Shown: positions 22,603 to 27,394 of the stretch, piece by piece
Layout of the letters: the number at the start of each line of letters is the position of its first letter
Position numbering within the stretch: the first letter of the stretch is position 1
Origin: DASXIW01 sp036497785
Lineage (GTDB): Bacteria; Pseudomonadota; Alphaproteobacteria; Acetobacterales; Acetobacteraceae
Reading direction: 5' to 3'
NCBI GenBank assembly: GCA_036497785.1
Contig: DASXIW010000006.1
Span: forward strand, 1 to 27,394
DNA length: 27,394 nucleotides
The notes under the pieces: generated by a model
Told to the model about the DNA's origin: nothing
Seen by the model: the letters and a program-made list of their open reading frames with translations, nothing else
The model's database searches: none
Program-made: the position numbers and the translations under genes

Positions 22603-23403
22603 ATGGCACGGCAAAGCGCCTCGGCCGTCGTCGCGCAACTGCTTCGCGAGCGTATCCTGACCGGCGCCTATCCGGACGGCATGGCGCTGCGGCAGGAAGC
22701 GCTGTCGCAGGAGCTGGGCGTGAGCCGGGTGCCGGTGCGCGAGGCGCTGCGGGAGCTGGGCGCCGAGGGGCTGGTGGCCAATGTCGCCTATAAGGGCGCG
22801 GTGGTCGCGGGGGTGGGGCTGGGCGAATTGCGCGAGCGCGTGGAGTATCGCGCGGTGCTGGAGACCTGGCTGCTGAATGCGGCCATCCCGTTCCTGGAGG
22901 ATGCGGATCTGGACGCGGCGGAGGCGATCATCCGCGAAATGGAAAGCTGTACGCTGGAGGAATGGAGTGCGCTGAACTGGCGGTTCCACGCGGCGCTGTA
23001 TCGCCGTGCCGGCAAGCCCTTCGTGCTGGATGCGCTGCGCCAGCTGCATGAGCGGATCGAGCGCTATTTGCGGGTGCATCTGCAGATCACCCATGGCCGG
23101 CCGAAAGCGCATGCGGATCACCGGCAGATCCTGGCACTGTGCCGCGCCAAGGATGTGCAGCGCGCGACGGCGGCGCTCAACGCGCATATTCTGAATGTCA
23201 GCGATACGCTGGTGGCGAGCGTGCAGGCCGCCCGCGACCATGCGCCCTCGCTGCCGCGCCGGCGCTGTGGGGCTTCTGCCCGATCTGGCGGCGCTGATGT
23301 GCCGAGCGCCGTCCCTTTGCCTGAAAATCATGCGGAGGGCGGTGGGGCTGGCCAAGATTCCGTTCCAGGAGGCCTGGACTCGGCGAAGCAGGCGCGTTCT
23401 TAA
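22603..23403 (+). CDS. GntR/FCD-family transcriptional regulator
   Basis: A 266-aa regulator. The winged helix (about residues 5-70) contains L-L-R-E-R-I-L-T-G-A-Y and L-G-V-S-R-V-P-V-R-E-A-L-R-E-L. The FCD effector domain (about residues 75-215) includes Y-R-A-V-L-E-T-W-L, N-W-R-F-H-A-A-L-Y and D-H-R-Q-I-L, with the His residues that usually bind metal. After about residue 220 comes a tail of some 45 Gly/Ser/Pro-rich residues that is not typical of the family. The stop codon overlaps the first bases of a perfect palindrome (23402-23415). It probably controls the aconitase X, dehydrogenase and DHDPS-family genes. Confidence 0.87.
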   Translation: MARQSASAVVAQLLRERILTGAYPDGMALRQEALSQELGVSRVPVREALRELGAEGLVANVAYKGAVVAGVGLGELRERVEYRAVLETWLLNAAIPFLEDADLDAAEAIIREMESCTLEEWSALNWRFHAALYRRAGKPFVLDALRQLHERIERYLRVHLQITHGRPKAHADHRQILALCRAKDVQRATAALNAHILNVSDTLVASVQAARDHAPSLPRRRCGASARSGGADVPSAVPLPENHAEGGGAGQDSVPGGLDSAKQARS

Positions 23404-23415
23404 TTGGATCCAATT
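23402..23415. promoter_or_regulatory. Perfect 14-bp palindrome AATTGGATCCAATT upstream of DHDPS-family gene
   Basis: AATTGGATCCAATT is fully palindromic, begins within the GntR/FCD stop codon and lies about 40 bases before the DHDPS-family start. Because a 12/14 match sits in the other control region of the same locus (21298-21311), it is a strong candidate operator for the regulator. Confidence 0.6.
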
Positions 23416-23455
23416 CGGATGCGCCCGGTGCATCCATGAGCAAGGAGCCTGTTCG

Positions 23456-24364
23456 ATGTCGCCATGGTCCGGCGTGTTTCCCGCGGTCACCACCAAGCTG
23501 CGCCAGGATGGGGCGATCGACCTGCCAGCCACGCAGGCCAGCATCGACCGGCTGATCGCCAATGGTGTGGCAGGCGTGATCGTGCTGCCCATGCTGGGCG
23601 AGAACGCGTGCATGAGCACGGCCGAGCAGGAATCGGTGGTGCGTGCGGCGAGGGAGGTGGTGGCGGGCCGCGTGGTGCTGCTCTCCGGCCTTGCCGAGAT
23701 TTCCAGCGCGGACGCCGCCGCCGCCGCCCGGCGCTATGCCGCCTGTGGCGCGGAAGGGCTGATGGCCTTCCCGAGCCTCGGCTACAAGACCGATCCGCGC
23801 GAAACGGTGGCCTGGTACAAGGGCCTTGCCGCCGCCAGCGACCTGCCGATCATGATCTACAACAATCCCATCGCCTATGGCGTGGACGTGACCCCCGCGA
23901 TACTGGGCGAACTGGCGGACACCAAGCAGATCGTCGCCATTAAGGAGGAGACTGGCGATATCCGCCGTGTCACTGACATCGTCAACGCCATGGGCGAGCG
24001 CTATGGCGTGTTCTGCGGCGTGGATGATTTGCTGCTGGAAAGCATGGCGCTGGGCGCGGTGGGCTGGGTTTCCGGCATGACCAATGCATGGCCCGCCGAA
24101 TGCGTGGAAATTTTCACGCTGTGCGCGGCCGGGCGCTTCGCCGATGCGCGCGGGCTGTACCGGTTGATGACGCCCGCTTTCCATCTGGATACCGATGTGA
24201 AGCTGGTGCAGTACATCAAGCTTGCCGAACATCTGGTGTATGGCGCGCCGGAATGGTGCCGTGCGCCCCGGCTGCCGTTGGAGGGCGCCGAGCGGACCCG
24301 CGTTGTGGGCGTGATCGAGAGCACGATCGCGGCGTTGGAGCGGCGCCGGCGCCAGGCCGCCTGA
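23456..24364 (+). CDS. Dihydrodipicolinate synthase-family lyase/deaminase
   Basis: A 302-aa class I aldolase-fold enzyme. The Schiff-base Lys163 (V-A-I-K-E-E-T-G-D) and Tyr135 (I-M-I-Y-N-N-P) are present. The loop that in true DapA reads G-T-T-G-E is P-M-L-G-E-N here, so lysine biosynthesis is unlikely. Relatives with L-G-E-N include deaminases that turn pyrroline-4-hydroxy-2-carboxylate into 2-oxoglutarate semialdehyde in hydroxyproline breakdown; this assignment rests on memory of the family and on the neighbours. AAGGAG lies 8 bases before the ATG. livG follows after 22 bases. Confidence 0.85.
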   Translation: MSPWSGVFPAVTTKLRQDGAIDLPATQASIDRLIANGVAGVIVLPMLGENACMSTAEQESVVRAAREVVAGRVVLLSGLAEISSADAAAAARRYAACGAEGLMAFPSLGYKTDPRETVAWYKGLAAASDLPIMIYNNPIAYGVDVTPAILGELADTKQIVAIKEETGDIRRVTDIVNAMGERYGVFCGVDDLLLESMALGAVGWVSGMTNAWPAECVEIFTLCAAGRFADARGLYRLMTPAFHLDTDVKLVQYIKLAEHLVYGAPEWCRAPRLPLEGAERTRVVGVIESTIAALERRRRQAA

Positions 24365-24386
24365 CGCGCCGGATACCACGGCCCGC

Positions 24387-25151
24387 ATGACGCCAGCTCT
24401 GTCCGTCTCCGGCCTGACCCGCTCCTTCTTCGGGCTGGCGGCCTTGCGGGGTGTGGCGTTCAACGTGCCGGCGGGCAGCATCACCGGATTGATCGGGCCG
24501 AACGGGGCGGGCAAAACCACGCTGCTGAACGTCGTCTCCGGCCTGCTGCGTCCCGATGCGGGTTCGGTTTGCTTCGAGGGGCGGGAGATTGGCGGCCTGC
24601 CGCCGCACCGTCTCGTGGCCGGCGGTCTGGCGCGCAGCTTTCAGCTCGCGCGGGGTTTTCCCAAATTGTCGGTGTTCCAGCATTTGATGCTGTATGGCCC
24701 GCGCCAGCCCGGCGAGTGTCTGCACGGCGCGCTGATGTGGGGCGGGGCGGCGCGGCGGCGGGAAGCGGAACTGGCCGAGCGCGCCTGGAAGATCGCGCGG
24801 CGGCTGAGGCTCGATCATGTCATCGACAATCCGGTCACCGCTTTGTCCGGCGGGCAGAAGAAGCTGGTGGAAATCGGCCGGGCGCTGATGGCCGAGCCGC
24901 GCATGATTCTGCTGGACGAGCCAATGGCCGGCGTGAACCCGTCGCTGGGGGCCGAGATCACCGAGCATCTGCGCGCGCTCAACGCCGATGGCATCACGCT
25001 GTCCCTGGTCGAGCACGACATGGATCTGATCCGGCGCCTGTGCGACCGGGTCGTGGTAATGGCGGGGGGCCAGACGCTGACCACCGGCAGCTTCGCGGAG
25101 ATCGTCGCCGATCCGCGCGTGCAGGAAGCCTATCTCGGGCGGCGGCGATGA
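24387..25151 (+). CDS. livG: Branched-chain-type ABC transporter ATPase LivG
   Basis: A 254-aa ATP-binding subunit of a HAAT-family importer on the cytoplasmic face. Walker A G-P-N-G-A-G-K-T is at residues 37-44, followed by the signature L-S-G-G-Q-K-K, Walker B M-I-L-L-D-E-P and the H-loop V-E-H-D-M. Full length, with the LivG-type insert around M-W-G-G-A-A-R-R-R. The start of livF overlaps its stop (ATGA). With the DHDPS-family gene upstream, it probably imports the amino-acid substrate of this locus rather than leucine itself. Confidence 0.92.
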   Translation: MTPALSVSGLTRSFFGLAALRGVAFNVPAGSITGLIGPNGAGKTTLLNVVSGLLRPDAGSVCFEGREIGGLPPHRLVAGGLARSFQLARGFPKLSVFQHLMLYGPRQPGECLHGALMWGGAARRREAELAERAWKIARRLRLDHVIDNPVTALSGGQKKLVEIGRALMAEPRMILLDEPMAGVNPSLGAEITEHLRALNADGITLSLVEHDMDLIRRLCDRVVVMAGGQTLTTGSFAEIVADPRVQEAYLGRRR

Positions 25152-25645
25152 GCGCGCTGCACGCCGATCGCCTCGTCGCCGGCTATGGCGCCGCCGAGCA
25201 GATCCTGAAGGGCGCGTCGGTGCGCGTGGAGCCGGGCGAGATCGTCAGCATCATCGGCCCGAACGGCGCGGGCAAGTCGACTTTGTTGAAGGCGCTGGCC
25301 GGTTTGTTGCGCACGGCTTCCGGCCGCATCACCCTGGGTGGCCGGGATGTCACCGCCGCCAATGCGATGGGTCGCGCCCGCGCCGGGATTTCGTTCGTGC
25401 CGCAGGAGCGCAACGTGTTCGGGCGGTTGAGCGTGGCCGAGAATCTGGCGATCAGCGGCTTCCTCGATCCGGCCGCCACGTCGGCGCGGGTGGAGGAGAT
25501 GTTCGCCCGCTATCCCATGCTGGCGGAAAAGCGGCGTGCGGCCGCCCGCACTCTGTCGGGCGGGCAGCGGCAGATCCTGGCCATGGCGATGGGGCTGATG
25601 GCCAATCCCTTGCTGATCTCGGTGCCTTCGCCGGCTGGATGGTGA
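25148..25645 (+). pseudogene. livF: LivF, ABC transporter ATPase, truncated at its 3' end
   Basis: The first 158 or so residues are a normal LivF: Walker A G-P-N-G-A-G-K-S, the Q-loop region F-V-P-Q-E-R-N-V-F and the signature L-S-G-G-Q-R-Q. After A-N-P-L-L-I the expected Walker B L-D-E-P is missing; reading runs into S-V-P-S-P-A-G-W and a stop at 25645. LivF is usually about 235 aa, so roughly 75 residues, including the catalytic Glu and H-loop, are absent. In another frame the same bases encode the start of the remaining livH, so a deletion joined the two genes near 25618. The product should not hydrolyse ATP. Confidence 0.85.
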
Positions 25646-26472
25646 CTACGCATCTGGGCTGGGGCGCTGTGGGCGCGGTGGCGACGGCGTTCATCGTGGG
25701 CGGGCTGGTCGGTGTGATTTGCGAAGAAGCGGGGTTGCGGCGGCTATATCCCGCAGGCGCGCTGACGGTCGCCATCGCTTCCATCGCGCTCAATCTCGTG
25801 CTCGAGAATGTGGTGCGCTTTTGCTTCGGCAATGATCTGCGTGGCTTCGATCTACCGATCACGCCCGATCTGGTATTGGGCGGCATTTTTGTCGGCACGC
25901 AGCAATTGCAGAATCTGTGGCTGGCCATCGCCGTGGGCGAGATCGGGGAGCCTTGCGGCGTTCCTCGACTTCGATCCTTCGCCTCTGTGGTGCATCGGGC
26001 CGCGCGCTGGTCACGCTCGACAACCGGTGCCGTAAGCCAACTCTTGATCACCGACAGGAGCGTGGTGATGTTCGCCTTTCTGATGTTCACCCGCTTTGGC
26101 CGCGCGATGCGGGCGGTTGCCGAGAATGCCGATCTTGCCCGGCTGAAGGGCATCGATCCGCGCCGCATCGCCATGATCGCCGTGCTGCTCGGCGCCGGAT
26201 TGTCCGGGGCGGGTGGTGTGCTGCTCGGGCTCGATACCTCCATCGATCCGCTCACCGGCTATCGTGTCCTGCTCTCGGTGTTCGCCGCCGCCGTGCTGGG
26301 TGGGCTCGGCTCGATCCCCGGCGCGGTGTTTGGTGCGCTGGCACTGGGGCTGGCCGAGGAGCTTTCCTTGCTGGTGATTCCGTCCACCTATCGCAGCGCG
26401 GTCGGCTTCTTCGCCATATTGTTGATGCTGACGTTCCGGCCGCGCGGCCTGCTTGGCGAAAGGTCGGTCTGA
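25639..26472 (+). pseudogene. livH: LivH-type permease, missing its N-terminus and interrupted
   Basis: A 277-codon reading frame matching LivH from the second membrane segment on: in-frame codons before the ATG (25618-25638) read L-G-A-F-A-G-W, which is normally internal in LivH. The usual start with the first helix and I-N-F-A-H-G is missing, removed with the livF end. Around codons 100-141, a 42-residue Arg/Ser-rich segment splits what would be one helix (L-A-I-A-V joined to V-V-M-F-A-F-L-M-F). The rest (G-R-A-M-R-A-V-A-E-N and A-A-V-L-G-G-L-G-S-I-P-G-A) is normal. The frame stays open, but function is doubtful. Its TGA overlaps the livM ATG. Confidence 0.8.
25936..26061 (+). other. In-frame insertion of about 126 bp inside livH
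   Basis: The bases between A-I-A-V and V-V-M-F encode G-E-I-G-E-P-C-G-V-P-R-L-R and onward to I-T-D-R-S: polar and basic, unlike LivH. GTG is present on both sides (25933-25935 and 26062-26064), so the exact edges are uncertain by three bases. No terminal inverted repeats were found and the origin is not recognised. Confidence 0.6.
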
Positions 26473-27380
26473 TGCTGTCCTATGTGCTGTTCACGCTGAC
26501 CATTGGCGGTATCTACGCGTTGCTGGCGCTGGCGCTGGCGCTGAATCTGGCCTGGGGCAGCACCGGCCTCGTCAATCTCGGCCTCGCTGGCTTCTTCGGT
26601 ATCGGCGCCTATGCCAGCGCCATCGTGACCATGGATGGCGCGCCAGTCATTGTCGGCCTTGCCGCCGCCATCGCCTGCGGGGCGCTGGCCGGGATCGTCA
26701 TCACCGCCGTCACGCTGCGGCTGCGCGATGATTATCTTGCCATTGTGACACTGGGCTTTGCCGAAGTGGTGCGCCTTGTCGCCCTGAACGAACGCTGGCT
26801 GACACGCGGCGCGGACGGCATTTCCGGCATCGCCGCGCCGTTCAAGGACCAGCTCGGGCCGGACGGGTTCAACGACACCTATTTCGTGTTTGTCAGCGTG
26901 GTGGTGCTGCTGATCTGGCTGTTCCTGCGTCGCATCGATCTCGGGCCGTTCGGCCGCGCGCTGAAGCCGGTGCGTGAGGACCAGGAGTTGGCGGGTTTCG
27001 CCGGCAAGCCGGTGCGGCGCTTCAAGATCCAGGCCTTCGCGCTGTCTTCGGCCATTGCCGGGCTGGCTGGCGCGCTGTACGGCCATTACCAATCCTATAT
27101 CTCGCCGGATCATTTCGATCCGCTGATCACGATCTACATCTTCCTTGCCGTCACCGCCGGCGGTCTTGGCCGGCCACTTGGCGCGGTGGCCGGCGCCTAT
27201 GCCGTGGTGATCTTTCTCGAAGTCACGCGCTTCATCGCCGCCGCGGTGCCCGGCATCGCGCCCGTTCAGGTGGCGGCCTTGCGCGAGATGCTGGTGGGAC
27301 TAGCCTTGCCGCTGGTGCTGCAACTCCGCCCCAACGGCCTGCTGCCGGACCGCAATCCGGCCGCCCCGCGATCGTCTTGA
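26472..27380 (+). CDS. livM: Branched-chain-type ABC transporter permease LivM
   Basis: A 302-aa permease with about eight or nine hydrophobic segments, full length for the family. Characteristic blocks are L-N-L-A-W-G-S-T-G-L-V-N-L-G-L-A-G-F-F-G-I-G-A-Y, D-Y-L-A-I-V-T-L-G-F-A-E and G-R-A-L-K-P-V-R-E-D, the last being the cytoplasmic coupling loop. It ends with L-R-P-N-G-L-L. It would form the channel with LivH. As livF and livH are damaged, it may now be without partners unless complete copies exist elsewhere. No substrate-binding protein gene is in the window; the remaining 14 bases hold nothing recognisable. Confidence 0.92.
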   Translation: MLSYVLFTLTIGGIYALLALALALNLAWGSTGLVNLGLAGFFGIGAYASAIVTMDGAPVIVGLAAAIACGALAGIVITAVTLRLRDDYLAIVTLGFAEVVRLVALNERWLTRGADGISGIAAPFKDQLGPDGFNDTYFVFVSVVVLLIWLFLRRIDLGPFGRALKPVREDQELAGFAGKPVRRFKIQAFALSSAIAGLAGALYGHYQSYISPDHFDPLITIYIFLAVTAGGLGRPLGAVAGAYAVVIFLEVTRFIAAAVPGIAPVQVAALREMLVGLALPLVLQLRPNGLLPDRNPAAPRSS

Positions 27381-27394
27381 ACCGCATCATTTTC

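Noticed and set aside
21826..23619. Minus-strand open frame of 597 codons across the dehydrogenase and GntR genes
   Set aside because: It crosses two well-supported plus-strand genes and their gap and shows no recognisable domain.
23456..24364. DapA of lysine biosynthesis
   Set aside because: The G-T-T-G-E loop is replaced by L-G-E-N and the context is a regulated catabolic and transport locus.

Overview
This is GC-rich DNA (AT-rich only at one promoter region) with short intergenic gaps and many ATGA start/stop overlaps. The gene content includes ubiG, cysE, moeB, queC, yhaO/yhaN-type repair genes and branched-chain-type ABC transporters. Together this suggests an alphaproteobacterium, most likely Acetobacteraceae/Rhodospirillales; that placement is inferred from style and content only. 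No rRNA, tRNA, CRISPR array or recognisable transposase was seen.

Left part (1-11.3 kb) is housekeeping. It holds the 3' end of ubiG, cysE, a minus-strand group (moeB-like, DsrE-like, periplasmic SH3 protein), queC, and a two-gene YhaO/YhaN (Mre11/Rad50-like) module. An RpiR/SIS regulator is divergent from a COG4280-type membrane protein plus a 69-aa membrane partner, with two near-identical boxes 30 bp apart between them. A free-standing small transcript follows: a 24-codon ORF behind a 15-nt perfect match to the 16S anti-Shine-Dalgarno end, closed by a strong hairpin.

Middle part (11.3-19.3 kb) is a divergent catabolic locus. Leftward: LeuC-like, LeuD-like and a GntR/HutC regulator. Rightward: an isocitrate-lyase/PEP-mutase family lyase, hydantoinase/oxoprolinase subunits B and A, and an isochorismatase-fold protein that lacks the usual catalytic Cys. 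The LeuCD pair departs from leucine-biosynthesis motifs. The set can be read as a route in which a ring amide or imide is opened, a substituted maleate is hydrated, and a substituted malate is cleaved to pyruvate plus an acid. That route is a hypothesis.

Right part (19.5-27.4 kb) is a second catabolic locus. It has aconitase X (small and large subunits, leftward), then rightward a DadA-type FAD amino-acid dehydrogenase, a GntR/FCD regulator, a DHDPS-family lyase/deaminase and a Liv-type ABC transporter. The content resembles hydroxyproline catabolism. A GGATCC-centred palindrome occurs at both likely control points. The transporter looks damaged: livF and livH are fused by a deletion, and livH also carries an in-frame insertion that splits a membrane helix.

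Two copies of an approximately 260-bp element with 55-bp terminal inverted repeats (4055-4314 and 19342-19607) lie between these blocks. The second supplies the last codons of the aconitase X small-subunit gene.
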